Shown here: piece by piece, positions 48,851 through 61,810 of the stretch
Numbering within the stretch: the first letter of the stretch is position 1
Layout: each line of letters starts with the position of its first letter
Source: Pyrocephalus nanus
Taxonomy: Eukaryota; Chordata; Aves; Passeriformes; Tyrannidae
Direction: 5' to 3'
Assembly (NCBI GenBank): GCA_038380795.1
Contig: CM076259.1
Coordinates: 73,776,200 to 73,840,199 of the forward strand
DNA: 64,000 bases
Made by a program: the position numbers and the translations under genes
The notes under the pieces: generated by a model
What the model saw: only the letters and a program-made list of their open reading frames with translations
What the model was told of the DNA's origin: nothing
Databases searched by the model: none

Positions 48851-51800
48851 TTAAAATGATCAGCAGTAATGTTTTAAGGCAATTCAATCTACCTTTCAAT
48901 AATCAAAGCCGACGTAATTTTCAGATACTTACCAGCTATTACCATTGAGGAAGTTATTAGTGCTTCAAAGTGTTTTAAGTATATCTGTCTGGAAAAAATT
49001 AGTATTAATAGTCAGGTAAAAATATTAATTATAAATTTACTCCACAGCAAACATATTGCATAATTAGCTGTAGAGATATAAGCAAGAAAATAAGTATAAA
49101 AAAGTGTAAAATGTAAGTGTATTAAACAAATTCCTCTTGATATATTATTCATTAATAATAAGAACAACTATTTTTAGTACTATCTTACTCTGTTGAATCT
49201 GAGCTTTTATACTGTATTCCCCTTGTCAGAATAGAAACTTCCACAAATTATTATATTGTCGAAAAGAAATTTTTACTAAACTACAATCACACAAAATACA
49301 GGTTAACTCAGAAATTTTCCATCAGATTTATTGTTTGAAATTGGAAAATTAAATTTTGGTAAATAATAACTCAAAAGGGTGAAATGTTCCCAACTATGTG
49401 GTTAATATAGCCATTATCATTACCACATCTTAGCAAATGGCAAGCTACTAATCTAGTGTGTCTGATATAAATTAAGACAGTCCAGAAGTTTTTATTTTGA
49501 ACTTAACAGCAATGTCAGTTACATTACAAAATTAAACTTTGGAAGTGTATAATAAAATGCACTTAATTACATAATTGCTCACATAAAGTGTAGTTCAAAA
49601 GATTTTTAAATATTTCTGAAGCTGACTTTGTAATGAAACTACTGTTTAATTGAGGACAATTTCTTGCAATTGAAATTCTTCTACTCCACTTACTATCTTC
49701 TTGGTTTCATTTTCTTAAATATGTCTTCTCTATTTTGGTCAAGTGGGTACATTACATAAACAATTCATCTTCCTTGCTTTCCAGCAGACAAAAAAAATTG
49801 CCCCCATGTGAACACTGCAAAATTGCTACCATTTCTTAAATCACTTAAATGATTATTATTTACTATAATTGCTGATATGTCTTTGTCTCCTTCACAGAGT
49901 TATACTACTGCACTCTGTTGAGCAACACTGAAAGACAGCCTATAGCATTGTCTTCAGCATCAGCAGGTTTTCAAGTCATAAAACTGACCCTTAGTCTGGC
50001 CATGAAAACCATCTTGCCCCATCAAAATTCCTGGGCAATTAATCTTGATGTTGCTTCTTTTTCTCTTGTAAGTTTTGTAATTAATGTTTCATGGGTCTTT
50101 GTATTTTTTTTAGTGATTCATCAAATGCTTTCCCTTATATTTTTTCTTTCTTCTTGTTAATATTTCATACAGATTTTCTTTTCCACTTCTTCAGCACCAT
50201 CATGTGGCACCCACTTCACTGATATATCCCTATAAATTATGGCAGCAAACACCTCCTTTTCATTTATCTGACTTGTTTTTTAAAACTTTTCATAATTTTC
50301 AGATTCAGTAGCATCTCTGGATGAACACTCTTCAGCTTCCCCATGTATGTAACTGCAGTTCTCATTAGGCAGCTACTCACCTACAGTCTGAGAATTCACC
50401 CTGTTATTCATTCAGAAAAAAATCAATATTAACTTTTTCTTACTTCCTTACACTGTGTGCTTCAAGGTAAGCATTTTGAAAATCTTGGCATTTTACTTTC
50501 TGTAACGTCTAAATTACTCTGGTTTTTATTCTCCATTCTCACCAGATATGTGAAATATCATTAATAGATTTTCATTCAGAAATGAACAACAAGAATGCTG
50601 AGATTAGTGTTCTTTTATTTGGTACACTCAGAAATCCCATAGCAAGGGGAAGCCCTGGGAGGATCCTGCAGGGAGGCAGCAGGGAAGACTCAGGCCTAGC
50701 AGGTCATCTACTCATGACTGAGGCTTCAGTGGCTCTGCATTTCTAAGGTGATTTCCCAAAGAGGATTTGCATCATCTGTGGCATAAGTGCTCAGTGAGGA
50801 AGCAATTCATGAATATGCCAAATACAGGCACTAAATTTGGCCTATTTTACACTTATTCCACACATCTGTGCAATATTTTCTGCCTTTTGTCTGTATGTTT
50901 GTCAAGCCCTCAAGTAGTTGGACATCCAGCTGAAAACATTTTGCTAGATTCACATTGTCAACATGACCTACTCCCTCTCATAATTTTTCTCTTATATCGT
51001 ATGCCCACTAAACCAATGTAAGCCCTAAACTAGTGTGCTTCCTTCTGTGCTCACATTCATCTACTACTGCTTTCATACCTAAAAATAATCTACCGTGTTG
51101 CAGACAATATTTTTTATTTTCACTCATGTTTCCATGGGCTTTGAATTCTGCCATTTTGAATTTTAAAATTTAGACAGAGTGGAGAAAAATACAAGTGTTT
51201 ACAAAAATAAAGGCTTTCTAACTGTACAGCTTCTTACTTGTTGTTCATAGAGGATGTTATACTGCAAGGAATATTTCCAAATTCAATGTGGTATATATGC
51301 AGAAGAAAGTTCTATATCCTGTTCTATATCATAGTTATATAATGAAAAATAATTATATATTTATTACTTGTCTAAAAGACTGAGAAAAACATGAGCAGGT
51401 CTGGCTCTTTAAAATTTTAAATCAATAAAACTATGAGTAAAAATAACATCAGCTTGGGGTTTTCATTGAGTTAGATGAATATGGTTTAGAGCTGCTTGCT
51501 TTAAGCTGCTTCAGTGTTGCAATATTACAGATGAATATTATTATTATAAACAGGGTGAGATGCCATTAAAAATAACATTTAATTATGGAAAGTTTACCAC
51601 ACCAAAAATTGGAAAATTTGTAGTCTTCAGGGGATATCCGCTCTAAATTTAGATTTAATAAATTATATAAACCTAGATTTATGTATCTAAAATGCTTGCA
51701 TATGAATCTGATAAAGTTATATAAGGATATTTGTATTGCAAAGGAACCAAACAGCTTCTATAGATAATGATTAATTTGATCCACCTAGTGTTGCTTGTCA

Positions 51801-52327
51801 TAAGATTGAATGAATTTCCTTTTCATGTATTTTACTTTTCTCCAAAGATTACAATAAGAATTTTGAGTGACTAGCTCAGACTTTAAGATGCAACTTGAAG
51901 GTATTTTATTTAAGACAGATGAATCATACATCTTTTTAGTAAGAAAAAAAAACCACCCAGGTAAGCAGTGAAGATGCTCAGTACTTGTGAAAATCAGTCA
52001 GCTACTTATTTACAGATGAAAAGTTACTTCTGAGCTTCTATCTTTGCAAATGCCCCAGTGTCAATTATTTAGGCCAAGATTTAGGTCAGAGATTTTCAAA
52101 TTACAGTTATTCTGTAAGGAAACATCTCCTTTTTCTTGGCTATAGTACAGTAGCTGTAAAATTTGCAAGTAAATGGAAGGACAAAACACATTATCTGGCT
52201 TTACTTATTGTGAACTCCAGTTTGCTTAGACATAGACAAGCAATTGCATCAAAATCATTCAAAAATAGAGGAATATTTAATGTATTGATTCAGCAAGAGG
52301 TAAGTCTTGAATTCAAAAGATAACTGG
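48851..52327. other. AT-rich non-coding stretch, no gene recognised
   Basis: Only short chance frames. A small GC-richer patch lies at 50630-50750 (gggaagccctgggaggatcc, then tgcagggaggcagcaggga) that I cannot identify. Confidence 0.5.
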
Positions 52328-52611
52328 TGTGTAGTGATAGGAGAAAGGGTAATGACTTCAAACTGAAAAAGATTAGATTTAGATTAAATATCATTAAGAA
52401 ATTATTTCCTGTGAAGGTGGTGCAGGCACTGGTGCAGGTTTCCCAGAGAAATGGTGAATGGATGTCCCATCCTTGGAAGTGTACAAGGCCAGGCTGTGTG
52501 TGGTCTGAGCAGTCTGGTCTACCAGATAGTGTCCATGTCTATTGCAGGGGTGTTGGAACTAAGTGATCTTTAATCTCCTTTCCAACCCAATTGATTCTGT
52601 GATTCTATGAA
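52328..52611 (+). mobile_element. CR1 LINE, 3' end
   Basis: A plus-strand CR1 3' end of about 285 bases closing with 'attgattctgtgattctatg', an almost perfect terminal signature. Its coding part gives 'CSDRRKGNDFKLKKIRFRLN' and 'IIKKLFPVKVV', matching the family's '[31 protein letters not shown]'. After one shift the DNA reads 'gtttcccagagaaatggtga', 'tccttggaagtgtacaaggc', 'aggctgtgtgtggtctgagc' and 'ggtgttggaactaagtgatc'. It is 5' truncated at a typical place and is the best preserved CR1 piece in the window. Confidence 0.92.
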
Positions 52612-52733
52612 AATAGAAGTCTTATAAGTCTGATCCTATCTTCTAAATACTGTGTATCATTGAACAGGTTGTATAGGACAGAAGTCATACAGAAGTTATA
52701 AAGATTTTAGATGAGCTCTGTTGCCTAAAAAGC

Positions 52734-53108
52734 TGTGGAGGAAAAAAGATTCTAGGCCAAATTAGGTAAGAAGTAAGATAAGGATACAAAAAGGCTTTAA
52801 TGAGCCCCCAGGCTTCCAGGATTACCACTGTGCTCCCAAACACAGGTGTTTAAAATTTTTATAATGATTTCCACCCAATCCCTGTCTGGCCACTGCCCCT
52901 GTTCTGCCCTCTGACATGCCTTTTGGGAATTAAATCTGGGGGTGTTTTGGGACCCTCCTTTCCTCATCTTCATCTTCCTTGGAGCATATGTAGCCCTTGG
53001 AGGCTTTCCAGAGCTCTGGGCTTGAAGGCCATTGTGTCTATGTCTATATCTTCTTGTGCAGATTTTAGGATGTTCTCTACAATTCTGCCTTGAAAATGAA
53101 ACTAAACA
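52734..53108 (-). mobile_element. Probable solo LTR on the minus strand
   Basis: Read on the minus strand the block starts TGTTTAGTTTCATTTTC and ends with TTTTTTCCTCCACA, so it has TG...CA borders over 375 bases. Within it are a TATA box (TATAAAAAT, plus-strand 52855-52863), about 55 bases on an ATTAAAG polyadenylation-like signal (52795-52801), and a GC-richer U3 with 'ctccaaggaagatgaagatg'. This is the layout of an LTR. No direct repeat of the flanks is convincing (aaaaagc on one side, ggctaat on the other), and I cannot name the family. It lies 120 bases from a CR1 3' end. Confidence 0.45.
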
Positions 53109-54894
53109 GGCTAATGGAATTCAGGGGAATTGATATGGGAATGGGTAAGAAGGTTTGCTATGTATAATTGCTGTGTTAAAGGGTAAGGGATAATGTGTTG
53201 CTACTTTAAAAAATTCACTATATAACTACTTCTAAAATCTACAAAATTAAAAAATAATCAAAATTCTAAGGCATCAGTGTCCAGAAAAGAAGAGGGAAAT
53301 AGAAGCAATCTTCTTCATCCTCATATTATTCCCAGATCAGATTTTTCTTAATTTAGCTCAATCTAATTCATAATCTATATGCTATGGGGTATTTTTTCCT
53401 GTGTTCAAACCTCTGATCCTGTCTTTTTGATTTCATTCTCTGCTTTGCCCCATTTCCTCTTTTCTGAACCTGCTGATATTTAAAGGTCAGCATAATCCTC
53501 TTCTAAATTCTTGTCATGTTGAAGTTATAACATGTGCTCAGAAATGCTGTGCTCTGGGCAGGCGCAATTCTCTAATTGCCAACTGAGCTTTAATAAATCA
53601 TCTATGGATTTCACATCCATCTAGAGAAATGAAGCAGATTTTGGGTTTTTACTGTAGGTTTATATGTTTTGGGTTTTTTTTCATGGAACCAGCTGAAAGT
53701 ATCTTAAGAGTATACTCTAGCATTCTAAGAATAACAAACATTGAGACCCCACATCTTATAGAACATTTTTTTACACTTTCAGTTTAGACATAAAACACAA
53801 AAAAAAAAAAAAAAGCTTCCAATCTACCATAATAAATAGCAACATTGTACTGATAACTTCATTTTACTTTATTACTATTAATAAATTATTGTGCTAGCCA
53901 TGACAGAAAGGAACAGACATGTATAAATGGACATGAGACAGAGACTGCAAGGCTAATGATTTTTATATTCTACCTATAATTTTTAAGTGTAATGCAGGAA
54001 ACTTGTTTTTTAAAGATAGATAAATAGATTCATTTTAAAAAAATATGCTAGGTCTTAGATAATAAAGAATTGCAGGGAAAACTGATTATTTCCAGTATCT
54101 TTGTAATTCATATGAGGTTAATTTTTAGTAGTACACTATGAAGGTTGAACTTCAAATAGCTTTTGAAACTGTTAAAGGAAGCACACTCATTCACAACAGT
54201 CAGTGGATGTTACATCAGAATTAAAAAGTCTGCTTATGTTTTCTGTTCATCTAGAACTTGAATTTATTTCATATAATTTATAGGCATTCAAGGTGACACT
54301 CTCATCTTGAGGTTCTTAATCACTATGCCCTTTGTAGCTAATATAGAGACATTTCTCTAACCTATTTAAGGATTATTCCTGTGTTCTGATTTATATGTGA
54401 GGATTTTGTCTAATAATTATACCTTGGAGAGGAAAACAGTGGTTAGTTAAGGTAATACCCCTAGTATAATTTCTTCAGTATCCAAATGCTTAGATCTTAG
54501 AAGTGGATTCTATTTTAAAAAGTTTGTACTAAATAAAAGCAATAGACACATACTTAGAAATTGAAGACAATCGGTGGGAGAATTTAGAAAAGGGGTAAGT
54601 AATATGTAGAAACTATTAGACATATTTTCAGTGTGGGAGTTTTTTCCCCTACAGTACACAATTTGCTGTATGTTTAATTCTAATACTTGCAAAACAAGAT
54701 CGGCATTTGAAAGTTTTTGGAAAGAAGAACTTTGTAAAAAACATGTATATGAAATTAAGGTGTTATATTCTTGAGTAAAGAAAGATATACTTTGACTGTC
54801 CAGTAAACTTGAACAACTGATGAGTACATCAGTTGTTCAGGTCCTATTAGAAAAGGCACCAAGCACATCCACAAAAGCATTGCTACACTTATGT
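53109..54894. other. AT-rich non-coding stretch, no gene recognised
   Basis: No recognisable coding or interspersed repeat. A poly-A run lies near 53799-53814 and a perfect hairpin at 54810-54839. Confidence 0.5.
54810..54839. repeat. Perfect 13-bp hairpin with 4-base loop
   Basis: tgaacaactgatg, loop agta, catcagttgttca. All thirteen pairs are perfect, in otherwise unique sequence. There is no T run after it and no neighbouring gene that would support a terminator or RNA element. Confidence 0.9.
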
Positions 54895-55250
54895 AATGCC
54901 CAGATAGAAAGAGCTCAGTACCACATGATGGTAACATGAAGTCAACAGGACCCATGGCCAGGCAGGGCAGGACTGTGAGGAGCTGGAGACTGGCACTGCT
55001 GTGGTGTCATAGGGGCAGGGACTGAGGGTATTGGACTGAGCTAAAATGGGGTCCTGGACCGTGAGGAGGGTGACGGCAGGACCTAGGGGAAACTGTGCAG
55101 GGCCAGGAAGATCTGCAGAGGTGTGGCAAAAGTGTCCTAGGTCATTAAAGCTGAGAAACACCCTGTGAATTGCCTAATTATTTCTGCTTTTCAGAGTCAT
55201 GGCCTACAGGGTCTGTATTTCCCAACAGGGCACCTCCAGTAGATGTCTGC
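54895..55250. other. GC-rich block, unclassified
   Basis: A block with far more G and C than its surroundings, purine-biased on the plus strand (gggcaggactgtgaggagct, then ggtcctggaccgtgaggagg and cagggccaggaagatctgca), ending with 'cattaaagctgagaaacacc', which includes an ATTAAA polyadenylation-like word. It may be part of an LTR or the 3' part of a retroposed transcript, but there is no A tail and I recognise no protein in any frame. The 90-codon minus-strand frame across it is proline- and serine-rich because of base composition. Confidence 0.35.
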
Positions 55251-57174
55251 ATAGTTATTTGTGAAAAGTTCAGATATTCACTGTCAAATGGATCTGAAGC
55301 CAACAGCCTAATCAGAAAAGGAGATAATATGACCTTGTAAAAGTCCCATCAACAACATTCCAAAAGTAAGAGGAAAATATTACTATGTAAACAAAAGGAA
55401 TTGAGAAATGAAGTAAGAAAATTAGGAAAACCAGCACAAACATAATGGGTGTTTTGGCCCTGGATTATTAAATTCTTTGAAAGGAGAAAATTTCATGAAT
55501 CATCACATTAACAAACTGAGATTGAACTTTCTTTTCTGAACTCCAGTAAACTGCTTGTGATTGCAATGAACTCAAACCAGGTGCCACCTAAAGTCCCCTA
55601 AGATTTAGTCTGCTGCTTTAAAATCCTCTTAAAGGTTTACATCAGCCGTTAGAAGTGCAGACACTTAAGAGAATATGTGCTTGAACAAATATGTCTTTGT
55701 TTATTTTAAAGACTCATCTGTCTGAGTAGTTGCCTTTGGCTCCTTAACTCTGAGCCCAGATTTGAACACTCATTTATGGTCACATCCTTTATGTTCAAAA
55801 CAGCATTATGCCTTCTCTGCTTTTTTTTGAAAATTCTTTGTAGAATCTTATCAGTCTTTAGCCACAGAATGAAGACGAGCAAAAATTTATCAATAATTAA
55901 CTGCAGAACTACCCACACAAGACATGTATTCATTGCTGCTACATTGTTTCTGAATCAGATTTTCATCTTTCTTAATGATATGTTCTTGTCTACTGATATG
56001 TGATGCAAGAAGTTTATTTTACGTGAATACAGTTGCAGAATACTGCAGTAGCTTTTGCTGAGTTACTATTCCTTTTTTCTTAATAATTTCTATCTTGAAA
56101 ACAAATCCCATTGAAGAGCCAGCAAATATATAGTGAACAGTTCACAAATATCTTACTTGTGGACCTCAGGATTGTTCATGACAGTATGACATACAAGAAC
56201 CATCTGCAAAATGGCTCACAAAATTACAGGACAGGACATTTGGTTGCTAGAAGAAAATTACTCCTTGTTCAGGAAACCTAAAGCACTATCATTGCCCTTG
56301 TGTTTCTGCTAGACAATCTAACAGTGAGACTCAAGTTATAGGAGTTGCAATTACCTTGGTCCTCACTAGATTATGAACTTGGGTTATCTATGATTTAAAG
56401 TAGAAATTACAGTTTGACTGCTCCTTCTGGTATTTTGTAGAAAGCTTCTTTTGTTTGATAAGTGAATGATGGCCAAAAGTAGAAGTCATAAGACTGAAGT
56501 GAAGTTTTATCTATTAATTAAATATTTCATTGTTCAAATTTTAGACTTGATTTTAAACTCTGCTCTAAGCTAAAAGGGAAATATGTTAGCATTTTTAACC
56601 TTAAAACATAGAGCGTACTGAAGATGAAGCTGAAAAAAATACTTCAAGTCAATATGGTTGCCATGCTGGCAAAATATAGAGACGGAAAATTAAATTATTA
56701 GCAATAAAAAAATAATACAATGTAAACCCAAACTCAAATAATTGTTAATGTAGCTTTGCTAGAAAGAGGGTAACAACAGTTAGTTTTTACTAATCAATCT
56801 ATTCTTTGAATATTTGTGTCTTATTTTTTAAGGTAATTTCTGTTAGAACTAGTTGAGGGGTTTTATTTGTTTAGGTTTTTAATTAAATCTTTCAATAGCA
56901 TAAAAGTATTACCCTTCAAATTCGAATATGAGTCATGAAAACTGTGATCCTAAACTTTATATAATAAATTGAGCATCCCAACAGAAATTAAATGCTCCCA
57001 CAAATTCACTGGAAGTAATGCCTCCGGTATGACTGTGTTACAGTTTGAGAAGTAGAGAGAAAATTGTTCCATAGCTGACATCTTGAGAAGGGGTTGAGTA
57101 AATTGTGTGAATAAGGAGTTTTTACAGCAGTCAAACTGAAACAAAAGAGCAGCCTATAACATTGTTCTACACGG

Positions 57175-57310
57175 TTTTCTCTGAATTCCTGACAAGAGAC
57201 AAATGCTGCAGCAGCAGCTGCTCCTGCTCTCTCTTCCACTCCCCTCGCAGCAATTGCACAACCTGTCACAGCTGCCCTGCATCTTGACATGGTACCCACT
57301 CTACATCAGC
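57175..57310. other. Small GC-rich patch with CAG/CTG units
   Basis: About 135 bases with 'tgctgcagcagcagctgctc' and 'cactcccctcgcagcaattg'. On the minus strand it gives an ATG-led segment with a run of alanines (frame 57299-57006), which looks like a possible 5' exon but has no recognised domain, no clear Kozak-plus-promoter context and loses composition bias after about 40 codons. I would not call it a gene. Confidence 0.3.
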
Positions 57311-59446
57311 TGCATAGGAGGCACAGCAGGTTTTCAATTTGAGCTGTCAAAAAAGGCATAAAGGAAGGGGAACAGTGCTGAAAAAAAAAAATCAACAAAT
57401 TTTGTTTGTGTTTCTTCAGTCAGTTAGAGCTATGAAAATGTTGATAGTAGGGCCGGTCATGCCCATGTGTTCAAATCATCCAGCTTAAGTAGTGAGCCTC
57501 ATGGATGAGTCCTCCATATAGAGTGATATCATTCTCCATTAATTTTATTTATTATATTTTTATATTTAATATGTTGGCATATTTGGTTTTCTTCAGCATG
57601 GAATTCAGCCAAATTGATTTTACTGGCAGAAACAGTGCCACTATATGCATTAGCTTTCTTGGCACAGACAGGAAACTTACTTTCCCTTCTAATATTTTAA
57701 ATTCTTTATATGTTCAGTCTAAAGTAGACTTGGGAATAGGAACCAAAAATCTATTCTTAAATCTAGATTAATTGGTACTGCAAAATGCACTCCTGTTTGT
57801 CACAACAAAGCTCTAAGCAGAGATCAGTGATGTTACTATTATCTGTGGGGTATCAAGTGAAAAGTCATTTATGGTATTGAAGATACTTAGTGTTACTTTC
57901 CTAAATTTTTCTAAATCAGTCAGAAAACAGACTATGTCAAAACTCTCTGCCCTACTCAGTGTGCCTGCCCCTGGGATCAAGTGAGATTCATTGTCTTACT
58001 GTATTGTCGGTGGACTGTGCAATCATGTTACACTGGCAGGAATTGTATGGTGAACAAGAACATCTTCTCAGGCCATCACTACATATCTCTTTGTTCTCAT
58101 CCTCTTTAAGTTTCAAGGAAGGCAACAGAATGGTTGCTTGTTTGAACAGAGCAAGAAATTTCAGATGAGACAAGGAGGGCAAGAGCTAATCCAGATCATT
58201 GTTAAGATGTCAGTGAAAGAAGCAACAGATCTAGACACACACTATTAGCTTTCTTTTTTTGTAAATAAAGTGCCAGCTTAACAGTTTTCTCCCAGCAGCT
58301 CAGTCCCCTATTCAAGTCTACTACCTTTGACAAAACTTTGAGCTGGGTCCTGTAGACAGATCCATTAGTGAGATTTCAGGAGCAGCAGCTTCAAGTACAG
58401 CGAGCTGTACAGGGCAGATGGCCTGCATTAAATCCAGGTGAACTCAGAACTAGGAATTACACTACAGTTTCCTGTGTTAATGTCGTACAAATTCTGAAGG
58501 TAAAGAAAAATCACATAATGCTACATGATAAATCTTCTATTTTCAGCCTTCTGCAGTTCTCAATCTATAGTAAATAAGCCTGCTATAGCCTTGTAATGTG
58601 ATATCTTTTAAATAAGCATATCTCTTTTATTAATTCATGACATTATAGTTGAAAAATTATTGAAAATTGATTTTCAGAATGAATTCTCACGATTTTTCTT
58701 CTTTATTGGCATTGAAAAAAACCCTAGGTTTTTATGATATGTAAAATGAATAACTACACTGAAAGAGAACAAAATCTTACTATCATTCTTTTTAACTCAC
58801 GTAAACATGTTTGGCATTCAAGTTTATTATGACATGAATTCATTTATATGTTATATATAATGCGACATATCACTATTTTTGGTTTGCTTTTTAACCACCA
58901 ACCTGATAACCTTCCATGGTTCCCTAACACCTGTGTTAAAAAAAATAATGAACACTTTTTTCCCTGCTTTCCTTTTTTCTGGTTTACATCCTATAATATT
59001 TTTTTTATTTCAAGTCTTTCTTATGTTAATTCATATTAATATCATATCATATGGAAGTCAAATATCCAAATAACTTTGTTGCCTTTACCTAAGGTCTTCA
59101 GTTTTACTAATTTACGAATTTTGAGATAAGTTACCTTGAATGAAAACTGGAATTAAAGGGTGACACATAAAAATAGAGAGTCACATAGCTATTTGCCTGT
59201 TACTTAATGAGTAACTCCTGATTCTTACATCTTTTTTTTGTTTCTGTCAACAATTAAGCGTACGTTTTCACAGAATTATCTAGGATATCTGTAAGATCTC
59301 ATTCTGAGAAATATGAGCCATTTTGACCATATCTATATTGCTAAATAAAGTAGAATAATGTTGCTTGCTTCAAAAATAAGGAATTTAAAACCCAGAACAT
59401 TCATAATGCTTAGAACTCATTCTTTTTTCCCTATCTCTCTTTTTTA

Positions 59447-59628
59447 TGTTGTTTTGGGGTTTGTGTTGTTGTTGCGGTTGTTTTGTTTCTGGTTTTGTTG
59501 TTTGGGGTATTTTTTTGTTATATTTGGGTTTTTTTGTTGGGTTGTGGGGTTTTGGTTTTGGTTTGTTTATTTTTTGGTTTTGGTTTTTTGTTTTATTTTT
59601 GTTGTTGTTGTTGTTCTTTTCTTTAAAA
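59447..59628. repeat. G/T-biased low-complexity tract
   Basis: Like the tract at 1078-1191, the plus strand is almost free of A and C for about 180 bases: TTG, TTTTG, GGGG and TTTGGG units. Several GGG and GGGG runs are close enough to form a G-quadruplex. The two overlapping hydrophobic frames (Phe, Leu, Trp, Gly, Val) are products of composition. Confidence 0.85.
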
Positions 59629-61782
59629 GTCCAAAATGAACCTGAGGAATAAGCTAACAGTAAGGGTTCTATTACTTCATCTCATTCCTACTTCTTTTTT
59701 AACTACATCAATATAGATTTCACTGTACAAATGAAGTTTTAAATTCCATCTCTAAGGTAGGAACAGTTAGAAAGGCTTTTCTGCATAGATGCATAATTTG
59801 AATTCATGGCAATTTCTTCTCATCTGCTTATTTTATCATAGTTTATTTTAGTTTTGATTATTTTGAAAATGTTGTAACATTAGAACTTGCTGTTGTAATA
59901 GTAAACCTGTCTTTGCTACACTTCCTGTTTTTTACATAATTTTACAGGTATGATGAACAGGACAATTTTCAGCATTACCACTAAAGCTTTTTTCTATCAC
60001 AAAACTTGTGCAGTCTTTCCCTTTGTTTCCTGAAAAAGAGTTACCAGTTTGTGAGAAGGCAATACATTTTAAATCTAGTAATTCTTACAACGGTTTAATT
60101 TCCTGAAATGTCTTATGAGAGTAACTTCAAAAGCCAAAAGCTTCTTGAAAATCCAAACTCATTCTATCAATAATATCAAGTTTATCTGAATACCTAGTGG
60201 GTCTTTCACAGCACTCTGAAAGGCTATCAAACATAACTTCGTGATATAAAAATTGGTAGTGATTCTTCCCATATTTTCTGTTTCTCCATTTATAAAAAAC
60301 TCTGTTTTGCATTATATTAAAAAACAATTTTCCTTGTTTTCCCCACCAGTCCATTACTCACACCCATGGTGAAGATGTTTTTTTAAAAATTATTTCCTTT
60401 CATACCTGCTTCCTATCATTTGAAAATAAGGCAAATTTAGATAATAGTTAGCATACCAGTTAACTGTTTGGTAATTCCATGTTCGATGTATTTTAGTATT
60501 TTTGTTTGAAATAATTTAGTACCTTTTATTGATATACTCTAAAAGTGTACTCTTAACACGTCAGCGTGTGGTATTTTATTGGATTCTGCCCTATAAAAAC
60601 AGAACGTGGAATAAGAATCTCTACTCTCATTTGCTGTGAATGTTAATAAAAATAATTAATTTCGTGTTTCTGCTATGTTTTATTTTTCCTTTAATGTTCT
60701 ATTATTAGGATGATCATATGTCAATTCTGTCAGCTCTCTGCAAAATCTTCTATAGCTTATGTGCTGGAAGAAGTTTTTAATATTAGTTTTAATGTCTATA
60801 GCAAGTTGTTCATGATGTATTTTTTGTACAGTCTTATAGCTTTACATTTCTTTGATGGTTTCTATTTTCCATTTATGAAAGAGAATTTTCTAGTCTTCCT
60901 AATCTCCTCTGTTAAGCATGCAACCACTTCAACTTTTTCTTTCTTTCTCTTTCTCGTCCTTCTAAAGTCATTGTTACTCAGTTGCTTTAAACCTCTCTAG
61001 ACTGTCTCTTGCTATTGCTTTATTTTATAATTTTATTTTAACAAAGTTCTATTGTTGTCCTTCTCTGTGCTAACTGAATATATTATCGAGAGGATTCTTT
61101 TACTAAGCTTGAGGATTTTCTGAAAATAAATGCTTAAATGCTCTACAAGCAATAAACAGTATTATACTTCAAGGAAATTGTTGAAACATAAAGGAGCATG
61201 GATAACAAAGTACTGTGAACTAAGTGTACCTGAAATGAAATGGCTTTTAAAAAGGGTCAGCAAATAATTTTGAGCACAAGTTTCAAATACTAATACTTAA
61301 AATGTCTAAATAGGTTCAAATACCTAAGAACATGGGGTACATGTGACATTTTTTACTTATTATATAGAGTAATTCTCATGTTTATTGAAAGCCTTGATGA
61401 TTTTTCTCTTAAGAAAAAAGAGTTCTTTTGCAGACAAAAATACCAAAAATGCATATAAATAATGCAGTTAAATATTTTCTTTCGTAGTCAGTTCTAATAT
61501 GGGATTTACATTTGGTTGCTAGTATCTGATAACTTCTTTTTTATTCACAGTTCTGCAAGAGGCATAACACTTTCATTACACCAAGGTCATGCCATATTTA
61601 TTACCTAGATTCATGTATGAATTTTATAATATCTGAATTTCACAATATAACAGAAACAACCACGTGATACAACAAAAAATCCAGTGGGACATAAAGTGTC
61701 TGTGTTTCAGTCTGGTATCCAGAAATTTCAAGAACATGGTAAGAGATTAAATACCTTTATTACTCTTTTAATAGATTTTCTT

Positions 61783-61810
61783 AAAAAAAAAAAAAAAAAA
61801 AGAGAGAGAA
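61783..61810. repeat. Poly-A run with GA units
   Basis: About 18 A followed by (AG)4. Slippage-prone; no retroposed body is recognisable on the left. Confidence 0.9.

Noticed and set aside
59358..59652. Hydrophobic frames resembling a membrane protein
   Set aside because: Same cause as above: the second G/T tract gives Phe, Leu, Val, Trp and Gly in every frame.
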